Shown here: positions 33,711-44,704 of the stretch, piece after piece | Layout of the letters: each line of letters starts with the position of its first letter | How positions within the stretch are numbered: the stretch's first letter is position 1 | Origin: Notamacropus eugenii | Taxonomy: Eukaryota > Chordata > Mammalia > Diprotodontia > Macropodidae | Assembly: GCF_028372415.1 (NCBI RefSeq) | Contig: NC_092872.1 | Span: forward strand, 90,130,575 to 90,194,574 | Direction: 5' to 3' | Length of the DNA: 64,000 nt | Notes under the pieces: model-generated | The model's input: the letters and a program-made list of their open reading frames with translations, nothing else | Database searches by the model: none | What the model was told of the DNA's origin: nothing | Program-made: the position numbers and the translations under genes

Positions 33711-34274
33711 GAAAATAGACAAACCAACCAACACTGGCCTTTGCAAATTTCTACTATGACTATGAGGGCTAAAGGTGCCATCTGGCCTTCATTCTTTGGT
33801 TTTGCGGTTACCATTGCTTCCCCCTACCCATCTGATTCCATTTTCTGCCTCTATGGCCCATATCAAGTCATACAAGGATAAGAACCTTGGCAGAGGAGAG
33901 GACAGCACTGACTTGTCATGTATACTGTGACAATGAGCCCTGCTGGATGAGGAAAGGAAAGGGGTTTGTTAGTATCTGGTTGCATCCAATCACAGGCACG
34001 GTCAGGTTAAGAAACATCATGCTGAGGAAATCAGATTGTTAGCTTGTCTTGCTCAACCTCTTGGTTGGCCAAGTGTTCCAGAATACTGTCTGTTCTTTTT
34101 CATAGTCTTTCTATCAGATACCAAGGATGAAGAACCTTTCTTTTTCTTATTTTTTTTCGCTTTTCAAAGAAACAATACTTTTGCTACAAAACAAAAAAAA
34201 AAAAGATTATATACAAATTGGTTATTGGAATTTGGGTTCTCTACTATAGTGATGGAAAGTTAGCTCTGGTGGTT

Positions 34275-34462
34275 TTATTTACGCTTTCTCAGTATTAGGT
34301 ACATTATGCCACTGATCAGAGTAAAGGCAAATGCAACCCAGGCCAAGATGAAGGAATAGCCATAGTTCCCTTCAGGAATTCCTTGATAATACTCGTCATT
34401 ATCACGATGGATTTGTTCACGTTGGTTTGTATAAATGGATGCAGCAATCATGACACACAGGC
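34275..34462 (-). CDS. EMP2: EMP2 coding exon 4 (last)
   Basis: 188 coding nt. The acceptor is ttccccctggcag/gc. It completes C106 and encodes the end of TM3 ([10 protein letters not shown]), the second outer loop ([16 protein letters not shown]) and TM4 ([20 protein letters not shown]). The TAA stop overlaps an AATAAA hexamer. Confidence 0.96.
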
Positions 34463-34887
34463 CTGCCAGGGGGAAAAACAAAGAAGGAAATAAGTTGCTA
34501 GGAAAAAAATTTATGTTCTACAACCAAATGGAGAACCCATCCCATTCCCTAGCCCTACTTGTGAATAACTTTATTATGGTGACCTATGACATCAGGAACA
34601 ATTTTGTGGGTTCTTGCTTCTCTGGTTTATCAAGAGAAATTGAAGTGTTATTAAACAGAGATAAATATATCTTCAATAGCTCCCTATTGCTTCTAGGACA
34701 AAATACAAGGCTCTTCACAATCTGGGTCCTGCCTCCCTTCCTTCCTTCTTCTCTCTCTCCTTCCCTTCCCTTTTCCTTCCTTTCCTTCTTTTCTTTCTTC
34801 CTTCCAGAGCTTGAGCCAAGGCCTTTTTTACTCTAAGGGCAACCCTCTACCCACTATACTATGTTGCCTTTCTCTTTGCACATACTG

Positions 34888-34933
<46 letters not shown>

Positions 34934-37900
34934 TTCATTGCCAAAGAAGACCATGCCATCAGAGAAATAATGACATGACTTGAACTTGACTTTATTTTGA
35001 GTGAGGGAGGGCTGTGCAGGTCACCAGCCTCACTTCTCCTCCAGAGTCATCTGATTCCAGTGACCAGATATTCCTCAGGATGACTGGAGATGACCCAGGA
35101 TGAGGCAGTTGGAGTTAAGTGACTTGCCCAAGGTCACATAGCTAGTGAGGGTCAAGTGTCTGAGGTGAGATTTGAACTCAGATCCTCCTGACTCCTGCAC
35201 TGGTGCTCCATCCACTGCACCACCTAGCTACCACATGTTGTAGTAGGCACTTAGTAAATGCTAGTTGGATTTTGCTGAATCTCAAGAACTAATCAAGAGT
35301 CCATCCCTATAGGGGTCCAAATAAGACTCCCTACTTCTCTCTGATGCTAGTTTTTCCCCTTTTTCCTTTTCTTTTTTACTGGAGAAAAAGTCCAGTAACC
35401 TCATTCTCAGAAGAGTGTGATAGATTCATTTTGGCTATACAGAGAGTATGATACATGTGGACTTGACCACAGATTAGGTCCCCGTGAAGGTAAGAAAGTA
35501 TCTTTGGGGATACAAGGAAGTTTTTTTTTTCATATACATTTATTTATTTTCAGTTTTCAACATTCACTTCCATAAACTTTCGAATTTCAGATTTTCTCCT
35601 CCCTACCCCCACCCCAGGACAGCATGTATTCTGATTGCCCTTTCTTCCAATCTGCCCTCCCTTCTGTTACTCCCTCCTCCCACTTTATCCCCTTCCCTTC
35701 TATTTTCCTGTAGGGTAAGACAGATTTCTATGCCCGATTGTTTATATATGTTATTTCCTAGTTGCACGTAAAAACAACTGCTAATATTCATTTTTAAGCT
35801 TTGAGTTCCACATTCTCTCCCTTCTATCCTACCCACCCACCCTCATTGAGAAGGCAAGCAATTCCATATGGGTTATACATGTGTAGTCATCCAAAACACT
35901 TCCATAACAGGCAGATTATGAAAGACTAACTATATTTCCCTCTATCCTGTCCTGCCCTCTATTTATTCTTTTCTCTTCTTTGACCTGTGCCTCTACCAAA
36001 GTGTTTGCTTCTGATTACCCCTTCCCTCAATCTGCCATCCCTTCTATTATCCCCTCTCTCTTATCCCCTTCTCCCCTGCTTTCCTGTAAGGTAAGATAAA
36101 CTTTCATATCCAACTGAGTATGCATGTTATTCCCTTACAAGAAAATATTTTTTAAGTGATGACTAGGGCTACTAAGGACATTAGTCTTATCCAAGATGTT
36201 AGAATGGGTAGGCATGACCAGGAGACCAGTTAATTCAGAATTTAAAAGCACATTTGAGGGATCAAGTAACCTTGGAATGCTGAACTTTGGACAGGGAGAG
36301 AGGTCTCAAAAGGAGACAGAAACATATGTGAGCTTTTCACATGGGGAAGGTTTAATAAATATCCATAAAGAATGACAAGCAAACATCACCAGGAGGGAAC
36401 ACAAAACCTCTTCATTCTATTTCATTTTGAAAAGATTCCTGAATCAGAAAATTGACTTGTACTGAACACAACCTGCTGATTTCAGACAGAAATGTGATCA
36501 TTTTCTGCCTTGGAGTTAAAAGTTGCTGCATGGTATAAGGGTAGGATTATTAACTCTTTTTGTATCATGGACTGATTTGTCAGTCTTGGAAGCCTTCTCC
36601 TCAGAATATTGTTGATTTAGAAATTAATAAACAAAGGAAATGCTAAATTTCAGCTAGAGGTTAGTGAAAACAAAGACGTGATTTTTTTTTTCTTAACCAA
36701 GTTCATCTTTCCTCTGAAATCTATCCATGGACCCCTTCAAGATCCATGAACCCCAGGGTAGAAGGTCTACCTCAGTATAGGATCTAACCAGTTGTACCAA
36801 TGAAATCTAGTTCCAGAAATGGGGCAGACCAGGCCAAAAGTACATGCTTTTCATGCCCCTAATGAAATCTTTCTCTTCATTCAAGATTCAAGCCTTCTCC
36901 ATGAAGAACTTTCCTTGGTCTTTCAGCTAAACATTATCCCTCAGTTGTAGAGTCCTCCTTTACTCTTATCACATTCATCCTTGTATCATAAATATGTTTG
37001 TATCTTTGTACCTATCTTATTTCCTTTTTGTGACTATAAATCTACTTGAGATCATAGAATGTGTTATTTTTCATCTGTGTGTCCCTAATATCTAGCAAAA
37101 TGTCCTTTACATAACAGTTAACTATTTATAATATATTATTATAAGTATATATTATATTATAATTATATACAATAATAAAATAATAATAAATTAACTAATT
37201 AATAAAGTTAACAAAATAGTAAAAATTTATTGCATTGAAGAAAAAGTTCAGTGAAAGCAAGGCAGTTTTTGGAATAGGTCAAGGTCTAGAAGGTTTAGGC
37301 TTTTCTATGAGGCCCCCAATAACCGTCGTTCATTGAAACCCATGGTTTCCTGTGGGAGATTGATTTCACAGTCATGCATAAATCTCAGCTTCCCATCCTT
37401 TCTGTCATCTTTATGACTTATAAAAAGTATGTAGCTGGAAATATTGACTATCTTTCCCTCATGACCCATGGTTTCACTTACATGACAGTAGCTGGATAAT
37501 TGAAGTTAGAACAAATCTCTCTCCTTGCTTCAGGCGGAAGAGTTGGAGCACAAAAATAAAGAGGGCTATGCAGCAGAGGATGGTGGAGAGGATCATGGTG
37601 GCTTGAACGGCTTGGATAGTGGCATAACCTGGGAAGAAGACAAAGGCTAACTCACAACTTGCTTTCCTTTGGCTGGTTGCAGTCCTACCCTTATAAATCT
37701 TAGGGTCAAAATGAGATCCTCCTTCAGGTTAAATTGTAAATGTTCTTGGAGAGGGTCAAGCCTTTATCAGTTAGTTACCTATGAAGATGTTCACTCTGGA
37801 TTTCTCACCACCTTGTTCGTTTTTACTACACCTCCATTCTCCCTGCCTTTGTCATATAGAATCACAAAATATTAGAATTGGAAGTTTAACAACCAGCTCT

Positions 37901-40900
37901 CTGGGGAGAAAAATGTACCCAAAGACATACTTTTAAGTTTAATCTGCACTACAGACATTTTCTCCATCACTTTCTTAAAGTCTACCAGGGGTGGGACACC
38001 TGCGGCCTCAAGATCACATGTGGCCTTCGAGGTCCTTGGGTATGACCTTTTGACCAAGTCCAAGTTTTACAGAACAGATCTTGTTATTCAGGGGATTTGT
38101 TCTGTAAAGTTTGGATTCAGTGAAAGGGCCACACTTGAGGACTATCAATTGACTGTCAAACAACGAAATAATGATTTGTGGTGTTGGCCATTTTCAAGGT
38201 GTAAATGCTCACTCTGAAAATTTAACAATCAGCTCACAAGGTATTTCTAGCAGGTTCTAGCATCCTAATGCATGGACCCTTTTGTAATCTGGAGTAGCAT
38301 ATAGCCCCTTCTCAGAATCTTTTTAAATGTGTAAAATGAAATTCATCAGATTACAAAGGAAACCAGTTATAGTGAAATATAGTTGAACAAAATATATTTT
38401 TTAAAAGTTCGTGGACCCCAGGTGAAGAGCCCCAATATAGTAATTTTATAAAGCACTTTACATGTATTATTCCTTCCATTGGATCCTTAATAACCCTGTG
38501 AAGTAGGGGCTATTATTATCCCCATTTTCAGATGTGAAAACTGAGGGTGAAAAGGTGGTGACTCACTCAGGGTCACATAGAGCAAAGTGTCTTGTGAAAA
38601 GGAGGGAATTTTAACAGGCAAAGACAGAGTAGACGCAACGGGGGCTACTGAGAGAGGATAGGATATTCCAGAAATAGAGGTAAAGCATGATAACTGTTTG
38701 AAAAGAACACTGGCCTTTGAGTGAGATGACCTGAGTTCAAGTGTGAATTCTACCTCGGTGACAAAGATTTATTAAATTCCTATTGTTCTCAAACCTTGGG
38801 CAAGTTACTTCATTTTTCTGGGCATCAGTTTCTCTATCTGTAAAATGAGGGAATTAGTTTAGGTCAGACTAATTAGACACGGACAGCTAGGTGGCATGGT
38901 AGGTGGAACTCTGGACGTGTTCTTCTAACATGGTTCTGTCATCAGACATTGCTTTGAAATTGATGGTTCAAGAAAGACTAAGGTTCCTCATTTGGATTAG
39001 GCCAAGGACTTCAGACTAATGCACTAATCTAATATTGTTTTGGAACATGTAAAGATTAAAAGTGGAAGAATTTGAAATTTTGAAACAATGGAATTTGACA
39101 TAGGGTGGGATATGAACCCAGACAAAGCTGCATAAAGTCTTGGTGTAATGTTGATATCCTATCCCAAGTGGTTCCCATTCAGCCTTTCTGAGGAAGTTTG
39201 GAGCAAGGAGAATTCTGACTAATTAGGGCTGACCTTACACGAAAGTCCAAGGAGACCAAAACCTTAAAACCATAAGGTCATTCTTTCTGCCACCTGAAGC
39301 GCTTCCCCAGCTTCCTTCTCCCTCAGACCTTTGCACAGATGTTTTCTCTTCACAGATAGAAATCAGATTTAAAATGTAAATACCCTTGGAAGAGGGTACT
39401 AAGGGGCAAATGACTGATATGTACCTCCTTTCTCACAGTGGATTTTAGTAATGTGTACAGAGAAAGAAGGTCTGAAGTCACAGACCTCTTTAAGGGATGG
39501 GTTAGGGGAGGAGATATGATAGAGGGTAAAAAAGGCTCGAAAATGGAGGGAGTGTGGTATAGTTTAAAGAAAAGTCACTCTCAGGTCAGAGGACTCAGGC
39601 TTATTTCATGCCTCTGATGCCTGCTGTTTGTGTGGTCTTAGACAAGACACCTAACCTCTCGGCCTCAGTTTACTCACATGTAAAATGGGAGGGTGAGATG
39701 AGATGACTTCTAAGGTCTCTTCTGGTTCTAGCTCTCTGAATTTTGCTGAAGTACCTTCAGGCCCCTTGCAGACCTTCTCCCTTATTGTGCCATCTTTGGT
39801 CTCACCTTAGCCTATTATGTCCTGCTCCAGTGTGAGTTTCCCAAGGTAGGCTAGCCTAATGACCATTATGCCAGAGATGAAGGGGAAGATCAAGCAGTTG
39901 AAAATAAAACACAACAGTTTTTTTCAATGTAGACCACCCCACACACATGTTTTTTAATTAGGTACTTATAGAGGGGACAGCCAGGTGGCAATACCAGAGT
40001 ATCAGGTCTGAAGTCAGGAAGATTCATCTTGGTGAGTTTAAAAACTGGCCTCAGATATATATGACTCTGGTTGAGTCACTTAACTCTTTGTCTCAGTTTC
40101 CTCATCTGTAAAATGAGCCAGAGAAGGAAATGGCAAACCACTCCAGTATCTTTGCCAAGAAAACCCCCAATGGGGTCACAGCTGAAAAATGACTGAACAA
40201 CTGAAACTTAGAGGCAGCGTGTGTTGGGCTTGGAATCAGGAAGACCTGGGTTCAAGTTCTGCTTCTGAAACTAGCTGTGCCAGTCATCAGGAAAGTCACT
40301 CAATATTCCTAAGCCCCAGTTTCTGCATCTGTAAAACTGGATAAATTATCTGTAGTACTGTCCACCGCTGATCTGTCGTACTAGCTATGTGACCACGGGT
40401 AGATCAATTAGCAAGCATGTAAATGTGTCATATGCCAGGCACTGTGCTGGCAATACAAATACGATGTATGAAGCAATCCCTACCCACAAAGAGCCTGCCT
40501 TCTAATAGAGGAGACAATGGGGACACAAATCCATGCAGAGAATAAGTATAAAAGAATAAATACAAAGTGGCTAAATACAAGGTGCTTGGGGGGTGATATT
40601 CAGGAAAAGTTGTATATAGATATATGATGGTGCTTGAACTGTGTTTTAAATGAAGAAAGGGATTCTCTGAGGTAGAGGAAGTGAGAAGAAAGTACACTCC
40701 AGGCTTAAAGGCTGGCCAGTGTCAAGGCACAGAGATGGGAGTTGAATTAACCTCAATGAACCTCAGTTTCTTCTGATAGCTGCAGAACCCACCTCAGAGT
40801 AAGGCTCCCATGAGATAATGTATGTGAAGGGCTTTCCAAACTCTCAAACACTATTCAATGTCAGTTATAATTACAAGAAACAGCATACTACTCACCCTTT

Positions 40901-43900
40901 AAGTCATCACCAATTTCTGTACAATTAGTGTTGTTGCGACATACTCTCCAGATGTCTGTGAAAAATTCGTCTCCTACCCACCAGGCCTGTAACACACAAC
41001 AGAAATATAGAAAAGGTTCGTGCAGTAAAAGTCATCCTGTGTGATGACGTCAGGGAGCTGCCCACACGTCGCCAGCCTAATTCAAGTCAAAGGCTTTTGT
41101 TCTTTGCTGGTGCTGTTTTCCACCTCCTCCCTGAATGTTAATCAGTGGTGGTGTTCGTGGGTTTCACTTTTTCTGAACAACTGCTACCCCAGCTCCCAAA
41201 GATGGGACTTGGGAGCCCCAGTGGATTGTTCTAAGATCAGAAAGGGATAGTCCAAATAAGAACTCAGTAACATTAAGTCTTTCATAGCTCTTGGGGCCTT
41301 GGGTACCATCCCTAGCAGTCTGGATAGTTAATTCTGTCAGGACAAAATCCTTGCCTACAGATACATGCTTAGAAGAGCTCTTCCCAGTACTTCTGGGAGT
41401 CAAGAGAAAGAGGCTTGAGACATAGAAATTCCTGATATTATAAAGACACAGAAAGGTTAAATAACTTGTCCAAGTTCACAAAGCCAGTAAGTGACAGAAG
41501 CAAGCCCTGAACTTGTCATAATTTTTATTTCAAGTGATAGTCTTTCTTCCCCCAGCACCCTTGTGGAGAAGACAGTTGCCTATCTAGGACAGTTGTGTGT
41601 TCATCCTTCGTTGCCAAAGAAGAACATGCCATCAGAGAAATGATGACATGACTTGGAGTTGACTTTGTTTTGAGTGAGGGAGGGCTGTGCAGGTCACCAG
41701 CCTCACTTCTCCTCCAGAGCCATCTGAATCCGGTGACCAGATATTCATCAGGATGACTGAAGATGACCCAGGATGAGGCAATTGGGGTTAAGTGACTTGC
41801 CCAAGGTCACACAGCTAATGAGTGTCAAGTGTCTGAGGTGAGATTTGAACTCAGGTCCTTCTGACTCATTCCCTGATGCTCTATCCACTGCACCACCTGG
41901 CTGCCCCTATCTAGTACAGTATGAAGATTTTGAAAGATCTATCTACCTCTCAGAGCCTCAGTTTCCTCATCTGCCTAATGGGGGTAATGATATTAATTGC
42001 TGTACTCTACCTAATAAGCAGTTGGGTAGCACAGTGGATAGCATCAGGCCTGGAGTCAGGAAAACTCATTTTCCTAAGTTCACATATGGTTTCAGACACT
42101 TACTAGTTGTGTGACCCCGGACATGTCATTTAACCCTACTTGCCTCAGTTTCTTTAAATGTAAAATGAGCTGGAGAAGGAAATGGCAAACCACTCCAATT
42201 TCCAAGAAAATCTCAAATGGGGTCATGAAGAAACGGACACAACTGCATAACAAAACCATAATCCCACCTAACAAGTTTGTTTTGGGGAATGTGCTATACA
42301 GTCATATAGAAATATGGGGTGTGGTTGCCCCCAAGATGTGGAATTTCTAGGGGCCTAAAATTCTTCAACACTATAGCATACATGTAAATGTAAATTCATT
42401 TCACAGAGTAGTTAGGGTCCTATCCTAAGGGTTGGGAAATAGGATAGGGATGCAGACTGACTGGATGAGGGCCTCTTTTGCCCAGGGAAAGGGAAACACG
42501 AAGAGTGAGACAGAATGATCTGTTGTTGTAACTTGTTCTTTGTTTTCAAAACAGGACCAATGATATCACAGGGGATGTCTTGACTTGTGGGTGAACTGGA
42601 TTTAAGTGAGGCAGAGTCGCACAAATTTGTCAGCCTTACTCTCCCAGAGTAATTGAAGTCCAATGGCAAGGCAAAAGTCAGGATGATGACCTCTGATGCA
42701 GTGGATGGCCTTGGCAACTTTGATATCTGACCAAGCTCTGAGTGCTCCACAGAACCTACTTCAGTTACCTTCGTGGCTGTTGGGACAAATTGTTCTTATC
42801 CACCCATTCCACCAGGGGAAGTCTCCCCGTGCTTGAGGTAGACACCCCCTTAACTCAATGATGGGATTGTGGCCTGTCAGTTACCCTCAACCCAATTTAG
42901 CCCATCTGTCAAGACGGTTTCTGGAGTGTGACAGCTTCTTGGAGCCACAGGTAAGGGTTGGGTGCCTAGTGAATACCAAAGGTGGCTGAGCAGCCCTGAC
43001 ACCAGAGGTGTTAGTCCTCCTTGAACACTATCCATGAGGGCGGTTCCTGACTCCAGAGAAATTCTACCAACCCTTATGTTTAGTCTTATCTGCTTACCCA
43101 AAGGTTGGTACGCTCATAAAAGCCTCTAACTTCCTTCATCTATCTCAATACGCTATCCCACAGTCTCCCAATATCTGTGGGACATCCAGAACCAGTCAGC
43201 TGCTTGGATGAGCCAATTTCTGGGATTCATTTAGACTTTTATGTCCCTGGTTTTCTTTGCACCAGGCCAAAGTGGGAGTGCCAGGAAAATGAAAAGCATA
43301 CACGTTTTACACCCATCTTGCATGTGTGTTCATTAGCGCACTGCACAATTGTGTCAGGCAGCTAGGTAGAGTACTGGGCTTGGAATCAGGACTTTTCCAG
43401 AGTTTCAATCTAGCCTCAGACACTTACTGGCTGTGTGACCATAAGCAAGTCCCTTAACCCTCTTTTCCTCAGTTTTCTCATCTGTTAAATGAGGTAGAGA
43501 GGGGAAGCAGCAAAGCACTCCAGTATCTTTGCCAAGAAAACCCCAAATGGAGTCATGAAGAGTCAGACATAACTGGAAACAACTCAACAATAATCCAGTG
43601 TAAGCCAATGATAATCAACTTAAGACCGCTCTGCTTGCATCTCTATTTCTTGAATTCCCAAATGTGACTAGCTAAGTTGGGCAGGTTTTCATTTTGACCA
43701 AGAGACAGGAAAAGTGCATGAATGAGGCATTGCTGGGAAAGACAAGCTGAGGCAGAATGCCCCAGGGAAAATCCTTGGCTGAGAGGAGGCAATGTGAGAC
43801 ATTGGGGTGCGCCTGGAGCAAGGAGGTGGATTGCTAAAACAAATTATTGTCACTTTGTCCTCCTACCCATGACTGTCCTCAAGACTTGCCATACTTTATC

Positions 43901-44148
43901 CTGTAACTAGGAGAGACCTGGGATAAGCAAATAAATACCTACACAAGAAGGGATTTCTTACTCAGTGGGAAGTTGCTAAGACCCTTTCTAAGTCTAAATT
44001 CTATGAGTCTGTGATTCTGGGCTTTGATGACTGTAGTTGGGAGGTCAGAGCATAGGAGAAAGGAACTTACGTTGTCGATGGTGGCGATGAACAGCAGTGC
44101 TGCCGAAGTGATGTGAAACACGATGATGAAAGCCAGAAGCACCAACAT
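34275..44148 (-). CDS. EMP2: Epithelial membrane protein 2, complete coding region in four exons
   Basis: EMP2 is a tetraspan membrane protein of the PMP22/EMP/claudin superfamily, acting at the epithelial plasma membrane in integrin and caveolin trafficking. Joining 44148-44071, 40986-40896, 37628-37482 and 34462-34275 gives 504 nt, 167 residues plus TAA, the same length as human EMP2. All junctions have GT-AG sites and matching phases (0, 1, 1). TM1 is residues 1-23 ([20 protein letters not shown]). The first loop has W28, W39, C42 and C48 and sequons N44-N-T and N47-C-T. TM2 is about 66-87, TM3 about 95-116 and TM4 about 140-163, ending in the basic tail RKRK. There is no frame break. As I recall the human protein, it has a third sequon near residue 52; here the residues are IGDD. 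Confidence 0.96.
34668..34870 (+). repeat. L2 scrap, CCTT-rich tract and SINE end
   Basis: 34668-34732 ('gctccctattgcttctagga') is L2. 34733-34806 is a CCTT/CT tract. 34807-34870 reads as the reverse of a SINE head (ctctacccactatactatgt). All of it is in EMP2's last intron. Confidence 0.6.
34891..34930 (+). repeat. (TG)n microsatellite
   Basis: A pure TG run of 40 bases that abuts the 3' end of the antisense SINE at 34931, so it probably grew from the SINE tail. Confidence 0.9.
34931..35232 (-). repeat. WSINE1-type SINE, antisense, full length
   Basis: On the minus strand it has a tRNA-like head (ggtagctaggtggtgcagtg), the middle 'gacttgggcaagtcacttaa'-like block, and the tail 'gatggcatggtcttctttgg'. 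The same family is at 41594, 46403 and 51861. Confidence 0.8.
35233..35519. other. EMP2 intron, nothing recognised
   Basis: Short unique stretch between a SINE and a LINE end. Confidence 0.4.
35520..36150 (-). mobile_element. HAL1-type LINE 3' end, antisense, 5'-truncated
   Basis: It is the reverse of the GA-rich 3' region of the copies at 10858 and 16565. It has the same doubled layout, with two L1-like termini (about 35550-35620 and 35790-35870) and 'ctgtagggtaagacagattt'-type blocks. Confidence 0.75.
36151..36545. other. EMP2 intron, nothing recognised
   Basis: About 400 bp of unique-looking intronic sequence. Confidence 0.4.
36546..36785. mobile_element. Non-autonomous hAT-type transposon remnant
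   Basis: It starts 'tattaactctttttgtatca' and ends tccatgaaccccagggtaga. It is the same family as 28465 and 38255, more diverged. Confidence 0.5.
36830..37140 (+). repeat. L2 LINE 3' fragment, followed by AT-rich DNA
   Basis: The L2 blocks aactttccttggtctttcag, 'cttgagatcatagaatgtgt' and tgtgtccctaatatctagca are present. The next 100 bp (to about 37240) is TAA/TATT low-complexity sequence. Confidence 0.65.
37482..37628 (-). CDS. EMP2: EMP2 coding exon 3
   Basis: 147 nt. The acceptor is ttcccag/gt and the donor tcat/gtaagt. It encodes residues 57-105 ([19 protein letters not shown] ... TSIIQLLS), which is TM2, the inner loop FRLKQGERF and most of TM3, one of the most conserved parts of EMP2. 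Confidence 0.96.
37985..38165. mobile_element. hAT-type element with palindromic ends
   Basis: 'caggggtgggacacctgcgg' and aagatcacatgtggccttcg at the left correspond loosely to the inverse 'aaagggccacacttgaggac' at the right. The centre has 'ggatttgttctgtaaagttt'. It is a MITE-like, non-coding derivative. Confidence 0.6.
38255..38440. mobile_element. Non-autonomous hAT-type transposon remnant
   Basis: It contains 'agattacaaaggaaaccagt' and 'gttcgtggaccccaggtgaa', shared with 28465 and 63885. Confidence 0.6.
38455..38870. repeat. Two MIR-class SINEs, head to head
   Basis: 38455-38590 is antisense (tttcagatgtgaaaactgag). 38700-38870 is sense ('gagttcaagtgtgaattcta', cagtttctctatctgtaaaa). Confidence 0.65.
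39550..39745 (+). repeat. THER1/MIR SINE
   Basis: The blocks 'gtcttagacaagacacctaa' and cagtttactcacatgtaaaa are present, followed by 'gatgacttctaaggtctctt'. Confidence 0.7.
39971..40365 (+). repeat. MAR1-type SINE followed directly by a MIR-class SINE
   Basis: 39971-40208 is a full MAR1-type copy ('ggacagccaggtggcaatac' to gaaaaatgactgaacaactg). 40209-40365 is a second SINE with its own head ('gcagcgtgtgttgggcttgg') and core (tttctgcatctgtaaaactg). Confidence 0.75.
40415..40760. repeat. Old mammalian repeat fragment
   Basis: 'gccaggcactgtgctggcaa' followed by cccacaaagagcctgccttc and, later, 'gtcaaggcacagagatggga', in the same order as in the copies at 57070 and 58750. Confidence 0.6.
40896..40986 (-). 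CDS. EMP2: EMP2 coding exon 2
   Basis: 91 nt. The acceptor is tgtgttacag/gcc and the donor aagg/gtgagt. It encodes residues 27-56 ([20 protein letters not shown] then [10 protein letters not shown]), the first outer loop with the paired cysteines 42 and 48 and two N-glycosylation sequons. Confidence 0.96.
40987..41593. other. EMP2 intron, nothing recognised
   Basis: Only a faint antisense MIR-like patch is visible near 41440-41510 (aataacttgtccaagttcac). Open frames at 41041 and 41164 have no support. Confidence 0.45.
41594..41907 (-). repeat. WSINE1-type SINE, antisense, full length
   Basis: It starts with the reverse of the tail (tcatccttcgttgccaaaga) and ends with the reverse of the head (cactgcaccacctggctgcc). 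Confidence 0.8.
41908..42256 (+). repeat. MIR-class scrap, then MAR1-type SINE
   Basis: 41935-42016 is the 3' part of a MIR-like SINE (cctcagtttcctcatctgcc). 42017-42256 is a MAR1-type SINE from gttgggtagcacagtggata to aaacggacacaactgcat. Confidence 0.75.
42525..43095 (-). repeat. RTE-related element, antisense, about 570 bp
   Basis: The left part has the reverse RTE-SINE blocks ('ggaccaatgatatcacaggg', gatgtcttgacttgtgggtg, 'ttgtcagccttactctccca'). The rest runs on into sequence too long for the SINE, so it may be part of the parent RTE LINE or another unit. Confidence 0.5.
43355..43592 (+). repeat. MAR1-type SINE
   Basis: The head 'caggcagctaggtagagtac', 'ctcatctgttaaatgaggta' in the middle, and the tail tttgccaagaaaaccccaaa ending 'aacaactcaacaataa'. 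Confidence 0.8.
43593..44070. other. EMP2 intron, nothing recognised
   Basis: Unique-looking intronic sequence next to EMP2 coding exon 1. Its last bases are the exon's donor, read acttac on the plus strand. Confidence 0.45.
44071..44148 (-). CDS. EMP2: EMP2 coding exon 1 (start codon)
   Basis: 78 coding nt from ATG at 44148-44146 to the donor gacaac/gtaagt. It encodes residues 1-26, [20 protein letters not shown] then IATIDN, which is TM1 and the start of the first loop. The ATG is chosen because the protein then starts exactly like human EMP2. The exon extends 49 nt upstream as 5'UTR to an acceptor at 44198-44199 (ttgtttatacag). Confidence 0.96.
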
Positions 44149-44197
44149 TCTCACAGTGGGGGTGGGGAAGGAGATCCCCTTCCAAATCAAGGCAAAG
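44149..44197 (-). other. EMP2: EMP2 5'UTR portion of the first coding exon
   Basis: Between the acceptor (tgctttgtttatacag) and the ATG. The further upstream non-coding exon was not found. Confidence 0.75.
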
Positions 44198-44704
44198 CTG
44201 TATAAACAAAGCAAACAAATCCAAGTCCATGAGCACACTTTTAAAAATAAGATTCTTTCACACACCTCTTGCCTTTCCACAGAGAAGTAGGAATTAGAAT
44301 CCCATATAAGCTGTTAGATGCCATCTTTTTTTAAATCAGTTTTGCGTAACTGCTTTTCTTTATTACAAGGGACAATTCAGTATGATACAGGATGTGTTCA
44401 TCAGGAGAAAATTCTAGTATAAAAACAAGGGCATTAAAGAAAACTTAAAAACTTAGAAAATGAAAACTCTTTCAATGGGATTGTAGGCAACCAATCATTT
44501 TGTATCTTATACTTCTTAATATTTTATATTTGTATTTATAATTTGTATTTAAGTATTTTGTATTTCTTAAACTAGAAATTCCACAGGTCAAGTCAGGTCC
44601 CCCACAAGAAAGACGCTCATATTTAATTTACAATTAAGCCCATCTCCCAATTGTTCCTCATGGATGACAAAGAGGAAGGACGATTTAAATATTTAGACTT
44701 AGAA
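44198..44704. other. EMP2 intron 1, AT-rich, nothing recognised
   Basis: It holds a run of 'tttgtattt'-like words at 44515-44575. No repeat family or exon was recognised. Confidence 0.4.

Larger units (their letters stand above)
30240..34274 (-). other. EMP2: Probable EMP2 3'UTR
   Basis: This is the stretch after the EMP2 stop codon. It contains a MAR1 SINE, two CA tracts (UG in the mRNA) and otherwise unique DNA, with AATAAA on the minus strand at 30614-30619 and 30252-30257. A 3'UTR of about 4 kb agrees with my memory of a long human EMP2 3'UTR. The exact end is inference. Confidence 0.45.

Noticed and set aside
42525-43095. Possible processed pseudogene or exon in the 570-bp antisense repeat
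   Set aside because: The left part is clearly RTE-SINE, and the open frames carry SINE-derived peptide also seen at 48537-48782.
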